Assembly (NCBI RefSeq): GCF_036227565.1
Contig: NZ_CP109460.1
Coordinates: 682,001 to 746,000 of the forward strand
Source of the DNA: Streptomyces sp. NBC_01454
GTDB lineage: Bacteria; Actinomycetota; Actinomycetes; Streptomycetales; Streptomycetaceae
DNA: 64,000 nucleotides
Direction: 5' to 3'
The translations under genes were made by a program, and so were the position numbers. Below, one piece after another: positions 32,464 to 41,056 of this stretch. The notes below the pieces were generated by a model that worked only from the letters and a program-made list of their open reading frames with translations, searched no databases and was not told the origin of the DNA. Within the stretch, counting starts at the first letter, position 1. Every line of letters starts with the position of its first letter.

Positions 32464-33636
32464 TCATTTCGGCATAGTCCGTAGCGCAAAGTTGTGCGGG
32501 ATCACTTCACCCAAAGCGGATGTCAGCATGAGTGCCTGCCCGCGGGCTTGCGTCGATTCCAGCGCCTTGACCTTGGTAAGCAGCCGTGCGCCCTCGATCG
32601 CGACGGTCTTCTGTCTGATCTTTCGGCCAGGGACTCCCAGCCATGAGGCGCTCGAAACAGGGAAGCGCACCTCATAACGGGTCTGGGTCGGGGTCACGCC
32701 CCACATCAGCGAGGAGGCCACGCCGAGGCGCGCCAGGATCTGGTGCACGGCGGTCAGCAGCGGAAGTGATACGGATGCGATACGCGCCCAACCGTCATTC
32801 ATCGTTCCCCCTACTGGGGTGACGGTTCCGTCCCCGGCCCAGTATCCGCGCACGAGTTCTCGGGCGTATGTCTCACAGAGAAGCACCAGTTCGCTGGGCA
32901 GTCGCTTGTTGTGCGCTCCGTGCCCCATCTGGGTCATGAATTTGGCGAGCTGCTGCGAGGAACAGCGCACCGTCAAGGAGCTCGCGCCGTTGACGGCATG
33001 CCAGTTGACGTTGATGTCGTATCGCCCAAGAACTGCTGCGACGTCCTCCGCGTAGGACTCCTCATCAAGACCGAACGTCCAGCGAACGACGTTGGGGTCG
33101 CCTCCTTTCCTGCTGGTCGTCACGTCGCCTTCCGCCAGCCAGTACCCAACGATCCTCCAAAAGTCAGGGTCGTTCGTCGGGTCCCCCTGCAGGACGTGGT
33201 GTGCAGTTCGGGTCAGTCCGTAGTGCAGTGCCCAGTCGAAGGCGCTGGCACGATGCTTTCGACCGTATAGCTCTGCGATCTGCTGGTAGGAAAGCCCATC
33301 GGAGAGATGTTGCGCGAGCGCGGATCGGCTCACCGGGAGCCGAGCACCGCTCAGCCTGCTCACGGTTCGTGGTGCTGATAGCGGAGGCGCCGGGAGGAGC
33401 GCGCTTAGCCCACTGTCGAGCGTGTCGCCTTGCGGGATCGTGAACGCGAGCCAGTCGGTTGGGCGTAGTTCTGCAGCGGGCTGCCAGCCTTCCGAAGTCA
33501 GGACTTCCTGATCCGGCGTGACTTGCAGCGGGATGGGATAGCCGAACGTTCGGATGCTGATCGCCTCTCCCTCATAAGGGGAAACTTCTCCCGAGAGAGA
33601 TGCATACAAGTTGGCATCTTCAAACATAAGGGCCAT
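32464..33636 (-). CDS. Free-standing intein-derived LAGLIDADG endonuclease
   Basis: 390 residues between the terminase and portal genes. Residues 13-66 keep the outline of an intein Hint domain (block B-like PLQVTPDQEVLTSEGWQPAA then L..TDWLAF), but the catalytic His of block B is Gln or Glu and no Cys/Ser stands at a proper N-splice position. A small helix-turn-helix-like stretch lies at 115-137. Two LAGLIDADG motifs follow: IVGYWLAEGDV (162-172) and LVRGYWAGDGTV (261-272), each with the acidic metal ligand. The end, GEVIPHNFA (376-384), recalls intein block G. So splicing is unlikely but DNA cleavage may persist. There is no ribosome site, and the frame is the same as that of the terminase, five codons past its TGA. 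Confidence 0.82.
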   Translation of the reverse strand: MALMFEDANLYASLSGEVSPYEGEAISIRTFGYPIPLQVTPDQEVLTSEGWQPAAELRPTDWLAFTIPQGDTLDSGLSALLPAPPLSAPRTVSRLSGARLPVSRSALAQHLSDGLSYQQIAELYGRKHRASAFDWALHYGLTRTAHHVLQGDPTNDPDFWRIVGYWLAEGDVTTSRKGGDPNVVRWTFGLDEESYAEDVAAVLGRYDINVNWHAVNGASSLTVRCSSQQLAKFMTQMGHGAHNKRLPSELVLLCETYARELVRGYWAGDGTVTPVGGTMNDGWARIASVSLPLLTAVHQILARLGVASSLMWGVTPTQTRYEVRFPVSSASWLGVPGRKIRQKTVAIEGARLLTKVKALESTQARGQALMLTSALGEVIPHNFALRTMPK

Positions 33637-33651
33637 GCCGTAAGAATACCG

Positions 33652-35127
33652 TCACCCGGCCTGTAGCGCGGCGAGATAGCCCATAGCCGCATCGAATCCG
33701 CCGGGCGCTGCGTAAAACGCGAGGAGAAGCGCGTCGGCGTTGTCCGGCGACCGCCCCAGGCGCTTGATCGTCTCGGCCTTCGGTTCCACGACGATGCGGC
33801 CAGCCGAATCGAGGCTGTACTTAGGGGCGGTGAGCTGGGAGATCAGCCGCTCACGGTCATCTTCTTCAAGCTGAGAGAGGTCCCAGGCCCGATCTTCGGA
33901 AAGCTTGCGACCGATCTCCCACCAGATCTGCGATCGCAGACGCGGGAAGCGGTGTGGCTCTGTCGACGCCTCGGACACGTTGACGCCCAGGATTTCGGCA
34001 CTGTGCCGCCCCTGCTCGCGCTTCTCGCGGAGGTTGCCAACAATGCCCCAGCCGATGCCGATCGAGTCGACCTTGACGGTGGTGGCCCCGGACTCGCGGA
34101 TGGCCTCCACGATCCGGGCAGCAGCCTTGACTGGGTCCTTCTCCCGGAACTTCCACTCGCGGCCGACTAGCATGCCGCGGCGTTCGCGGATCGAGGTCTC
34201 GTCGCCGCCGGCGCCCATGTCGATCCCGAGTTCAACTGGCAGTAGGCGTTCGTCTGGGTGCGGCGCCTCGCGGGGCGCAGCGCAGGCCCGGAGGGTCGAC
34301 AGTCGGACGACGCCGTCTTCGGAGTCGGTGGGGAATTCGCCCTTCACTTTCGAGGTGAAAGTGGGTGATTGCTCGCCGTACTCCGATCGCATGTCGTCGA
34401 CGTAGTCGTGGCTAACGAGCATGGACCGCAGTTCGTCGGGGACCTGTTCGCCCGTGAAGTTCGGGGTGTCGAATGCGGAGATCCGGATGACGTTCCAGCG
34501 GTCGGTGTTGGCGCAGGCGCGTGCAAACTGTGACCCGGGGTCATCCGGGTTGCCGATCGCCAGGATCCGGCAGTGCTCGCCGGTAGCAATGGCGCTCGCC
34601 GCCGTCCAGAACTGCTTGTTGACGCCGCATGCCTCGTCGAGGATGACGAGGACGTACTTCGCGTGGATGCCTTGGAAGGCGTGCGGGTTGTAGTCGGACG
34701 GTTTACGCCCGAAGGCGATGAGCCGCTTGCCGAGCTTCCACTCGGTCTCGTTGATCCGGCCGAGGAACGGGTTTTCGCGAGCCTCGGCCTTCGAGAAGGC
34801 TGCGTTGATTTCTGACCACAGAATCGCCTTGACCTGGTCGCCGGTCGGAGCTGTGGTGACGACGCGGGCCTCGCCGGGCGGGTGGGTGTCAAGCCACCAG
34901 GCGGTGAGTCGTGAGGCGGTCCAGGACTTGCCGACTCCATGGCAGGACTGGACGGCAGTGAGCCTGTGGTCGCGTACCGACTCGGCGATTTCGATCTGCT
35001 TGGACCACAAGTGTTCGCTGAGCTTGTCGCGCGCCCAGAGCGCGGGGTCGCGCGAGTAGTCAGATGCTCGACGGTCCCGCTCGTTGCCTTCCTCCAGGCG
35101 ATCAGCCGCACGAGTGAGCATGTCCAT
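33652..35127 (-). CDS. terL: Terminase large subunit
   Basis: 491 residues. Walker A is SCHGVGKSW (61-69); Walker B is VILDEA (161-166); a coupling motif region with AIGNPDDPGS follows. The nuclease domain shows GIDMGAGGDET (Asp303), VKVDSIGIGWG (Asp354) and a late SPDNADALL (Asp near 464), the three acidic residues of the RNase H-like fold. It drives DNA packaging into the prohead. It follows the zinc-finger small subunit candidate, in the order usual for actinophages. Confidence 0.95.
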   Translation of the reverse strand: MDMLTRAADRLEEGNERDRRASDYSRDPALWARDKLSEHLWSKQIEIAESVRDHRLTAVQSCHGVGKSWTASRLTAWWLDTHPPGEARVVTTAPTGDQVKAILWSEINAAFSKAEARENPFLGRINETEWKLGKRLIAFGRKPSDYNPHAFQGIHAKYVLVILDEACGVNKQFWTAASAIATGEHCRILAIGNPDDPGSQFARACANTDRWNVIRISAFDTPNFTGEQVPDELRSMLVSHDYVDDMRSEYGEQSPTFTSKVKGEFPTDSEDGVVRLSTLRACAAPREAPHPDERLLPVELGIDMGAGGDETSIRERRGMLVGREWKFREKDPVKAAARIVEAIRESGATTVKVDSIGIGWGIVGNLREKREQGRHSAEILGVNVSEASTEPHRFPRLRSQIWWEIGRKLSEDRAWDLSQLEEDDRERLISQLTAPKYSLDSAGRIVVEPKAETIKRLGRSPDNADALLLAFYAAPGGFDAAMGYLAALQAG

Positions 35128-35144
35128 TGCTCACCCCTGACCGT

Positions 35145-35855
35145 CTACCGCACGGCTCGGAGCTTGCGGGCCGCCACCTGCTTGGCGTCGGCAGCCTGCT
35201 GCCCAGTGACTCCTGCGAAGGAGAGGGCGGCTTCGATGGCGGCGATGACCGCGTCCGCCTGCCGTTCGGAGATCGCGGCGAGCCGCTCATCAATGTTGAG
35301 TTTTGCGATGGTGGCGAGGAGGGTGCCGGCCCGGTCCATGGCCCGCTCGTACAGGACGATTTCGGCGCGGATTTGTTCGCCGGCTGCGCCTTGGTAGCGG
35401 ATCTCTTCGAGTTCGTTGACGCGCTCGGCGAGGATCTCTTTGAACGCGAGTACCTCGCCGGCCAGCTCGGCGAGCGCGGTGAGGGGGTTGTCTACCGGCT
35501 TGGCGCCGATCCGGGCGAGGGTTCGGTGTGCTGCTTTCTCCACTGCCGCCTCCGCCAACCGTCGCTCGGCCGCCCGCTTCGCCTGTGGGGCATTGCCGCC
35601 GTGGTACTTGCAGACCGTCTGCCCTTTGAGGGCCCATTGGGTACAGCGTCCGCCTTTGTTACTGGTGGCGGTGCACTGCCGTTCTTCGGGCAGGTCCTTG
35701 CGGATGTTGGGGGCTGTGCCGGCGTGGACGGGGCAGAGGTCAATGCCCTTCTTCTTCCATCCCTGGCAGCGTGTGGCCGGCTTGCCGTCTCGTCCGGGGC
35801 GGATGGCGGTGCATTGCCGGTCGGGCGGTGCCCGGTGCGGGCTGTCCGCGGTCAT
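35145..35855 (-). CDS. Zinc-finger terminase small subunit candidate
   Basis: 236 residues from ATG 35855 (ATGA overlap with the previous gene). Two successive Cys/His motifs near the N-terminus, RCQGWKKKGIDLCPVH and RCTQWALKGQTVCKYHGG, are typical of the small proteins encoded before actinophage large terminases. The rest is helical, with a long central helix (ALAELAGEVLAFKEILAERV) and C-terminal ADAVIAAIEAALSFAGVTG. DNA recognition for packaging is the probable role, inferred from the domain and position. Confidence 0.75.
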   Translation of the reverse strand: MTADSPHRAPPDRQCTAIRPGRDGKPATRCQGWKKKGIDLCPVHAGTAPNIRKDLPEERQCTATSNKGGRCTQWALKGQTVCKYHGGNAPQAKRAAERRLAEAAVEKAAHRTLARIGAKPVDNPLTALAELAGEVLAFKEILAERVNELEEIRYQGAAGEQIRAEIVLYERAMDRAGTLLATIAKLNIDERLAAISERQADAVIAAIEAALSFAGVTGQQAADAKQVAARKLRAVR

Positions 35856-36262
35856 TCCGTGTGCCAGCCGTCGGGCAGTCGGGGTGCTGCGGCACGGACG
35901 AGTTCCTCGTCTGGTGGCGGGGGCGATTCGGGGGTGCAGTCGCATTCGGGCAGGTCGGCCGTCTGCGGGGCAGTGCAGGTCTTGCGGTGGATGAGCGCGG
36001 CGAGGTCGAGGGTGATGCCGTGGGAGGCACAGGCGTACACCGCGGTGGTGTAGTCGCTGGGCTGAGGCATCGGCCCGAACACGGGCGGCTGCTCGGGGTC
36101 AGCGAGGAGGGTGGCCTCGTCGCGGCGGGCCTGCTCGGCGTCGAGAACCTGCTGGAATTCGGCGTCGGTGAGCCGCCGGCGCCACTGCACTACGGCGGGC
36201 TCGCCGCACAGCGCGCAGGCCGGACCAGCGGACATCGGCTCGACGGGTGTGGGTGTGGCCAT
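35852..36262 (-). CDS. Zinc-binding phage protein
   Basis: 136 residues with CALCGEP (16-22), YACASHGI (77-84) and a Cys-containing stretch TCTAPQTADLPECDC, suggesting a zinc-bound core with an acidic tail. Coupled to the small terminase candidate. Similar proteins precede terminase genes in Streptomyces phages; no function known. Confidence 0.65.
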   Translation of the reverse strand: MATPTPVEPMSAGPACALCGEPAVVQWRRRLTDAEFQQVLDAEQARRDEATLLADPEQPPVFGPMPQPSDYTTAVYACASHGITLDLAALIHRKTCTAPQTADLPECDCTPESPPPPDEELVRAAAPRLPDGWHTE

Positions 36263-36271
36263 GGACTCCCC

Positions 36272-38155
36272 CTATGAGACGCCGTACCACTGCGACGCCC
36301 AGCCGGTGTTGATGATGCTGGTGGTCTGCTGGGTGAGGTCGAGAGTGGATGGCAGCGTGGTCTGGCCGGTGAGCATGTTGGAGTAGCGCAGGCGCGGGGC
36401 GGAGAGGCCGCAATTGACGGTGACGCCCGCACCGGTCGCCTTCAGCGTGAAGGTGTTGGTGCTCCATGTGCCATTCAGCAGTAGGCCGATGAAGTATTCG
36501 CCGGGCGGTGCGGTGAACGGTGAGGTCAGCGCGAAGGAGATGCCCTTGGCGTTGGAGCCGTTGACGAGCTGGGAGGAGAGGTCCGCGGTGGCGCCTTTCA
36601 GGTTCCCGTTGCTGTCGTACACGCCGATGTAGTTGTTGCTGAGGGTGGCAGCCGTGTCGACGCCGGCCAAGCCGATCCACACGTTCGTCCAGGTGATCTG
36701 CTTCCTGATCTGGATCTTTGTGAGGGTGATGCGGCCCGCGACTCCTGCGCTGCTCTGGGCGGTGACGTGGCCCGCGTCGTTGGGGTCACCGGTCCAGGCG
36801 AGCAGCGCCTGATCGGACGGCAGAGCAAGCGGGGTGTCGAGGTTGATGCCGGAGGCGGCGGGGGCATTGCCGGAGACCTTGACGACCTCGAGCAGCGACC
36901 CGGCCTTCAGGGTGACCGGGCTGGCATTGGTGGTCTGCTGGGACCAGCGGAGCCGGAGCAGGCCAGGGGTCGTGCTGGTGGTGATGATGCCGCGCGGCAG
37001 GGCCATGATTCCGGCGAGGGTCGCGGACGACGCCATGACGCCGATGTCGCTGTTGCTGCCGAACTGCCGTGCCGCGACCTTGATCTGCGCGCTTCCGTCC
37101 GGCGTGGTGGTACCGAGCGTGCCTGCGTTGGGCGCCCATCCGCCTGTGGCGCCGGACGGCACGGTGTAGGTGATGCTGGCGTCGGCGGTCTCGGGTCCGT
37201 CGAAGAGGAGCGTCGACGAGAACCGGTAGGTGGAGTTCGCCTCCAGTGAGGCGTACAGGTGTAGGTCGTCGGCGACCGTGGTGGTGGAGATGCGCTGCTC
37301 GTCGGCGCTTTTCACGACGGTCTGAGTCAGGGCGGAGAGTGCGGCGACGGCTGTGCTGGCGGCGCCAGCGGCGTCGGCTCCGATGTCGGCGGGGCTGAGC
37401 GCGTCGCTTCCGCCGGTGGCGTGGGTGCTCTTGTGGGCGGTCGGCGTCCGGGAGTTGCTGAGTCGGGAGTCGTCTCCGGCGGCGACCGTCCCCGTCGCTG
37501 TGCCGACGCTCAGAACTGCGGCGCCGCCGAGCCCGAGGTTCGTGCGCGCCGTGGCGGCGGACCCGAGGCTGGCCAGGTTGTCGTTCTTGGTCAGCCCGGT
37601 GTTCTCGACGGTGGTGACGCGGCCCTCGAGGGTGACGCCGGCCGCGCTGGTGTACGCGCCGATGGCGGCCGGGGTGACGGGGTCGCTGCCGTTGGCGGCA
37701 TGGGTGGAGGCGTGCGTGGTGGGGGTGCGCGCGTTTGCCAGCCGGCCGTCGTCCCCTGCCGCCACCGTGCCGGTTCCGGTGCCGACGTTCAGTACGGCGG
37801 CTCCGCCGAGGCCGAGGCTGGTGCGCGCGGCACTGACCGAGTTGACGTCGGACAGGTTGCTGCTGCGCGCCAGGGCGCCGACATCTGAGGCGGCCAATGT
37901 GACGGCGCCCGTCTTGGTGTTGACGGAGACGACGGCGCCGCCGCCTCCCCCGCCGCTGAGTGCCTGCCCGCTCCCCCAGGCGCCGCCGGTCTTAGGCCCG
38001 TAGATGATGAGGGCGGTCGGCGTGGTGTTGTCGATGTACCAGTCGCCGTCGATGCCGGTCGTCGAGCTGGGTGTTCCGGTGCCGGTCAGGATGCTGTTGC
38101 CGCGGGGGCCGGAAGTGCCGGCGGAGGAGACGACGACGCTGGTCATGCCGGGCAC
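36272..38155 (-). CDS. Tail fibre-like protein with internal duplication
   Basis: 627 residues. N-terminal part with GTGTPSSTTGIDGDWYID and a Gly-rich hinge; then two imperfect copies of about 65 residues, each starting ARTxLGLGGAAVL and running through GTVAAGDDxRLxNxRTPTxH to IGA (about residues 110-175 and 205-270). The rest is a beta-rich tip with GEYFIGLLLNGTWSTNTF and a C-terminal STIINTGWASQW-like end. Tail fibres of many phages carry such repeats. It is encoded upstream of the terminase, which is unusual: tail fibre genes normally follow the tape measure. Confidence 0.8.
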   Translation of the reverse strand: MPGMTSVVVSSAGTSGPRGNSILTGTGTPSSTTGIDGDWYIDNTTPTALIIYGPKTGGAWGSGQALSGGGGGGAVVSVNTKTGAVTLAASDVGALARSSNLSDVNSVSAARTSLGLGGAAVLNVGTGTGTVAAGDDGRLANARTPTTHASTHAANGSDPVTPAAIGAYTSAAGVTLEGRVTTVENTGLTKNDNLASLGSAATARTNLGLGGAAVLSVGTATGTVAAGDDSRLSNSRTPTAHKSTHATGGSDALSPADIGADAAGAASTAVAALSALTQTVVKSADEQRISTTTVADDLHLYASLEANSTYRFSSTLLFDGPETADASITYTVPSGATGGWAPNAGTLGTTTPDGSAQIKVAARQFGSNSDIGVMASSATLAGIMALPRGIITTSTTPGLLRLRWSQQTTNASPVTLKAGSLLEVVKVSGNAPAASGINLDTPLALPSDQALLAWTGDPNDAGHVTAQSSAGVAGRITLTKIQIRKQITWTNVWIGLAGVDTAATLSNNYIGVYDSNGNLKGATADLSSQLVNGSNAKGISFALTSPFTAPPGEYFIGLLLNGTWSTNTFTLKATGAGVTVNCGLSAPRLRYSNMLTGQTTLPSTLDLTQQTTSIINTGWASQWYGVS

Positions 38156-38158
38156 CTC

Positions 38159-38530
38159 CTACACGCTGGCGGTCGGCCTGCTGTTGAAACGGCCCTCGAC
38201 GAGGCAGGTCGCGGACGGCTGCCCGGGATCCATCCACAGGGCGAACGGCCTGCTGCCCTTACCGAGGAGTGCAGTGGCCGTCGGGGTGAGAACAACCTGC
38301 ACGGTGGCCGTGCCCGTGTCGATCGCGATGTAGCCCTGGACGGTGGGCGTCGCCGTCACCTTGATCAGCGGCGGGGATGCAGTATCGACGACGGTGGGCC
38401 GGATGACGAACTCGAAGCCCTTGCCGTTGATCGCCATCGGTGTGCCGTCGTCGTCCAGCAGTGTGAAGTCCGCTCCCCACTCCGAGCCGACTGCGGTGGT
38501 GGTGTTCCACTGCAGGGGAAGGTCGGGCAC
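38159..38530 (-). CDS. BppU-like beta protein
   Basis: 123 residues with an immunoglobulin-like strand pattern (WGADFTLLDDDGTPMAINGK, FEFVIRPTVVDT, FALWMDPGQPS) resembling the N-terminal domain of phage baseplate upper proteins. It ends 3 nt before the start of the tail fibre gene, so the two likely form a baseplate or fibre attachment unit. Confidence 0.65.
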   Translation of the reverse strand: MPDLPLQWNTTTAVGSEWGADFTLLDDDGTPMAINGKGFEFVIRPTVVDTASPPLIKVTATPTVQGYIAIDTGTATVQVVLTPTATALLGKGSRPFALWMDPGQPSATCLVEGRFNSRPTASV

Positions 38531-38597
38531 GGCGTCTCCTCGGGTTGCTGGGCCCGCTGCCGGCCGCGGGTGAAGTCGACGGGCAGCGGGTGCTTTG

Positions 38598-38633
38598 GGT
38601 CCGCCCGGCCGTTTCGGGGTGGCCGGGCGGACC
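38598..38633. terminator. 13-bp stem terminator
   Basis: GGTCCGCCCGGCC (38598-38610) pairs with 38621-38633, loop GTTTCGGGGT. It separates the HTH gene at 38740 from the structural operon that begins at 38530, implying a late promoter in the 60 bp between. Confidence 0.7.
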
Positions 38634-38739
38634 TGGGTGCCGAGCGCCGTGCGCTACAAGGCCCCTGCCTGCCCGCACAGCAGGCGTTTCCTCTCGCGGG
38701 CGGGAGCTGCCGCCGGGGGCTCGACCACCCGCGAGGAGT

Positions 38740-38982
38740 TCATGCGGCGCGGAGGCCGCGTTGCGGTGTGGCCCGGTAGGTGCGGGCCAGCGCCTCGATC
38801 TCGGGGAGGGCGTACATGGTCTTGTACTCGTGCCCGAGGCCGGTCAGCCGGTTCTCGCCGGGGAAGCGCCGGATCTTGCCGCGGGACGCCCACTGGCGGA
38901 TCGTCGCCCGGGGAACCCCGGTTGCGGTTTCCGCCTCGTGGACGAAGACCAAATCCTCTTCCTGGATCGAGGTGAGGCGCAT
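38740..38982 (-). CDS. Small HTH DNA-binding protein
   Basis: 80 residues. Residues 12-40 (VHEAETATGVPRATIRQWAS then RGKIRRF) form a MerR/excisionase-type helix-turn-helix followed by a beta wing. It could be an excisionase, a late regulator or a terminase-associated DNA-binding factor; its place directly upstream of the structural operon favours a regulator or packaging role. Confidence 0.7.
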   Translation of the reverse strand: MRLTSIQEEDLVFVHEAETATGVPRATIRQWASRGKIRRFPGENRLTGLGHEYKTMYALPEIEALARTYRATPQRGLRAA

Positions 38983-39002
38983 CGAATCCCCTTGTGCATG
39001 CA

Positions 39003-39030
39003 GAAAGCCCCCGACCGGAAGTCGAGGGCT
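39003..39030 (-). terminator. Intrinsic terminator
   Basis: On the minus strand AGCCCTCGAC pairs imperfectly with GTCGGGGGCT (one A-C mismatch), followed by TTTC. It lies after the gene ending at 39107. Confidence 0.6.
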
Positions 39031-39106
39031 CTAAGAGTGGGGCGGACACAGGTGTTCCGTCTGCGGGCAGTATGACATTCAACAATCGCTGCGGCAAGCG
39101 GGACGA

Positions 39107-39757
39107 TCAGGCGGCCATGCCCCGCACAGCGAGGGGCAGCTCGAGGACGTCCGCTCGGGCGTACTGGGCGCCGCAGCCGCCGCATCGGGCGCCTGGGGTG
39201 GAGATGGTTACGCGCAGGATGTCGCCGCAGGGGCAAGCCACGGATATGCGGCGCTCGGGTTTCTCCCCTGTGATCTGGCGGCGGCACGAGCGGGTGAGTG
39301 TTGCCACCTCCGCCGCGAAATCACCGAACGCGGCATGCTCGGTGGCTGCCCATTCCAGGTTGGCGCGCAGGGCCCGCACCACCTGGTCGAGTTGCTGCTG
39401 CAGGTCTCCCTGCCAGCGGGGATGAGCCCATTGCAGCTGGTCGTGCCAGTCCACGAGCCATGTCTGCAGCACGGTGACGACTCCGCCGCGGGCGGACAGG
39501 CTGAGCGGTTCGAGACGGAGTGGCAGGGGCGCGCTTCGTGTGCCGCCCGATACCCGCGCATCCCCCCTGCCGGCCCCAGGCGCGAGTGCGGCGGCGAGTC
39601 CTGCGTACAGCCCGTCCGGCCCGGCGAGTGCTTCGAGGTTCTGGTCCGCGCGCCGTTGGCACATCCGGCAGGCGCACCGTCCGAGTTCGTTCTCCCACAG
39701 GTTGCGGCTGCACGCCGCGCAGGTCGGCCAGGCGTATTCGTCGGCGGGGTGGTTCAT
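39107..39757 (-). CDS. Double zinc-motif phage protein
   Basis: 216 residues with an N-terminal CAACSRN/CRMCQ pair (14-34) and a C-terminal zinc ribbon (VACPCGDILRV then ARCGGCGAQY). The middle is helical (LDQVVRALRANLEWAATEHA). The C-terminal pattern CRRQITGEKPERRISVACPC is common in Streptomyces prophages, where it is encoded next to a small HTH gene, as here. Function unknown, probably DNA binding. Confidence 0.7.
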   Translation of the reverse strand: MNHPADEYAWPTCAACSRNLWENELGRCACRMCQRRADQNLEALAGPDGLYAGLAAALAPGAGRGDARVSGGTRSAPLPLRLEPLSLSARGGVVTVLQTWLVDWHDQLQWAHPRWQGDLQQQLDQVVRALRANLEWAATEHAAFGDFAAEVATLTRSCRRQITGEKPERRISVACPCGDILRVTISTPGARCGGCGAQYARADVLELPLAVRGMAA

Positions 39758-39836
39758 GGCGGCTCCTCGCGGCGCGTGGGACTGCGGGGTGAACTGATCC
39801 CATTGTGCCTACGCACCGCGACAACGCCGGCCAGAG

Positions 39837-40100
39837 CTACCGGGAAACGCGTCCGCCAGCCTCTTCGTAGGCCACAGCGAACTCGGCGACCTGGCCGACC
39901 GAGGTACCGCTCGGGAACGTGATAACGCCACCGTCGACAAGGAGCGACCCGGCGGGGGCGAATGCACGCCTGAGCCTGATGGCGAAGTCCGCCACCGTGC
40001 CGGGCTGGGGCTCGATACCGAAGAGCTCGTACTCCAACTCCGCTATACGAAGCGGGTCTGCGCGCTGAGGCAGAGGCTTCCGCCCTTGGAACCACTTCAT
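39837..40100 (-). CDS. Small conserved phage protein
   Basis: 87 residues from ATG 40100: a basic start (MKWFQGRKPLPQRADPLRIA), then an alpha-beta pattern ending in a helix (SVGQVAEFAVAYEEAGGRVS). No family recognised. Adjacent to the lipoprotein gene. Confidence 0.55.
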   Translation of the reverse strand: MKWFQGRKPLPQRADPLRIAELEYELFGIEPQPGTVADFAIRLRRAFAPAGSLLVDGGVITFPSGTSVGQVAEFAVAYEEAGGRVSR

Positions 40101-40125
40101 GGATTCAGTGTGCACTGCCTGACGG

Positions 40126-40656
40126 CTACTTGCCCTTGGCGACGTTCTCCGCGTCCCTGTCGGCCTTGGCGAACGCCTTACCCACTGCCGCGGATGGCGG
40201 CATTTTCGACCGTTCCGCAGTGTCGAGGGTGTTCTTCGCGGCCCACTGGTTGATGGCATCTCCTGCGGCGGCGATGTCGTCGTGCCATGTGTTGATGCTG
40301 GCCGGTTCGGTGGCCGCCGTGAACTGCCGGTCCGCCTTGGTGAATGCGGCCTGGTACGAGAGGTCTACCATCGCATTCTGCTGCCAGGGCCCGAATCGGG
40401 GGCTGCCCCACGCGCCTCGGCCTGCGGCTAGAACGTCACGGTAGTGCTGGACGTTGGTGTGGAGGATCCTGGCGGCTGCGGCTCGGCGATTCCCAGGGGC
40501 GAGCTTGTGCTGCGGACCGGCCGCCGGGGTCGACGCCCCCGCGGCTCTCGTGGCCTTGGGCGCCGATGGGCTCAAGTTCGGCCCGTCGCTGCTGGAGCAG
40601 CCGGCGAGGCTGAGCGCTGCGATGGCTGTCACGGCGATGGCGAGGGTGCGCTTCAT
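40126..40656 (-). CDS. Lipoprotein, possible superinfection exclusion factor
   Basis: 176 residues from ATG 40656. A lipoprotein signal: MKRTLAIAVTAIAALSLAGC, with the lipobox LAGC and Cys20 as lipidation site, then Ser/Pro-rich linker and a helical domain (NVQHYRDVLAAGRGAWGSPR, YQAAFTKADRQFTAAT). It would sit on the outer face of the membrane. Prophage lipoproteins can block DNA entry of related phages (for example Ltp of TP-J34); a host-surface role is the alternative. No sequence similarity to Ltp is claimed. Confidence 0.75.
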   Translation of the reverse strand: MKRTLAIAVTAIAALSLAGCSSSDGPNLSPSAPKATRAAGASTPAAGPQHKLAPGNRRAAAARILHTNVQHYRDVLAAGRGAWGSPRFGPWQQNAMVDLSYQAAFTKADRQFTAATEPASINTWHDDIAAAGDAINQWAAKNTLDTAERSKMPPSAAVGKAFAKADRDAENVAKGK

Positions 40657-40747
40657 GACCCGGGATGCTCTCACGGGGCTACCGCCGTTGGAGGGGCTCT
40701 ACCCGAATTCGCCCCCAACTGTGTACCGTCCGGGGCAAACTGTCGCT

Positions 40748-40930
40748 ATGGCGACTGTGTTCACGGTCCTCGCGGATTCGCGGGATGCGGCAGACGTGGA
40801 GCTGGCCCGTCTCTGTCGGCTTCTTGGCCTCTCGCCGTTGGGCGCCCCGTCGTTGGTTCTTGGCCGTGGCCGGTGGCTGGCCCGCGCAGTCGAATCGAAG
40901 CGCCCGCCGGAGCGCGAGAACTCAGCCTGA
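40748..40930 (+). CDS. Small + strand protein
   Basis: 60 residues (MATVFTVLADSRDAADVELARLC...) with a helical first half and basic C-terminus. It is divergent from the lipoprotein gene and closed by the terminator at 41005. The only + strand gene in a 42-kb stretch of minus-strand genes. Confidence 0.5.
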   Translation: MATVFTVLADSRDAADVELARLCRLLGLSPLGAPSLVLGRGRWLARAVESKRPPERENSA

Positions 40931-41004
40931 CCCGGTTCGGGGGAATGCACGTCGGACAGGGCGCGGCTTCCGTGCCACATTCCCGAGTAGTCTCGGACGC
41001 GACT

Positions 41005-41037
41005 GGGCCCCACCGCAGTTCCCGTGCGGTGGGGCCC
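41005..41037. terminator. 13-bp stem bidirectional terminator
   Basis: GGGCCCCACCGCA (41005-41017) pairs perfectly with 41025-41037, loop GTTCCCG. It stands between the convergent genes ending at 40930 (+) and 41057 (-). Confidence 0.8.
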
Positions 41038-41056
41038 TGTTGCTCTTCGGGGCGCG

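Noticed and set aside
33637..33654. Terminase extended into the LAGLIDADG protein by stop-codon read-through
   Set aside because: The frames match, but the terminase is already full length and the second protein has its own ATG; read-through has no specific sequence support, so it is kept only as a test within the finding.
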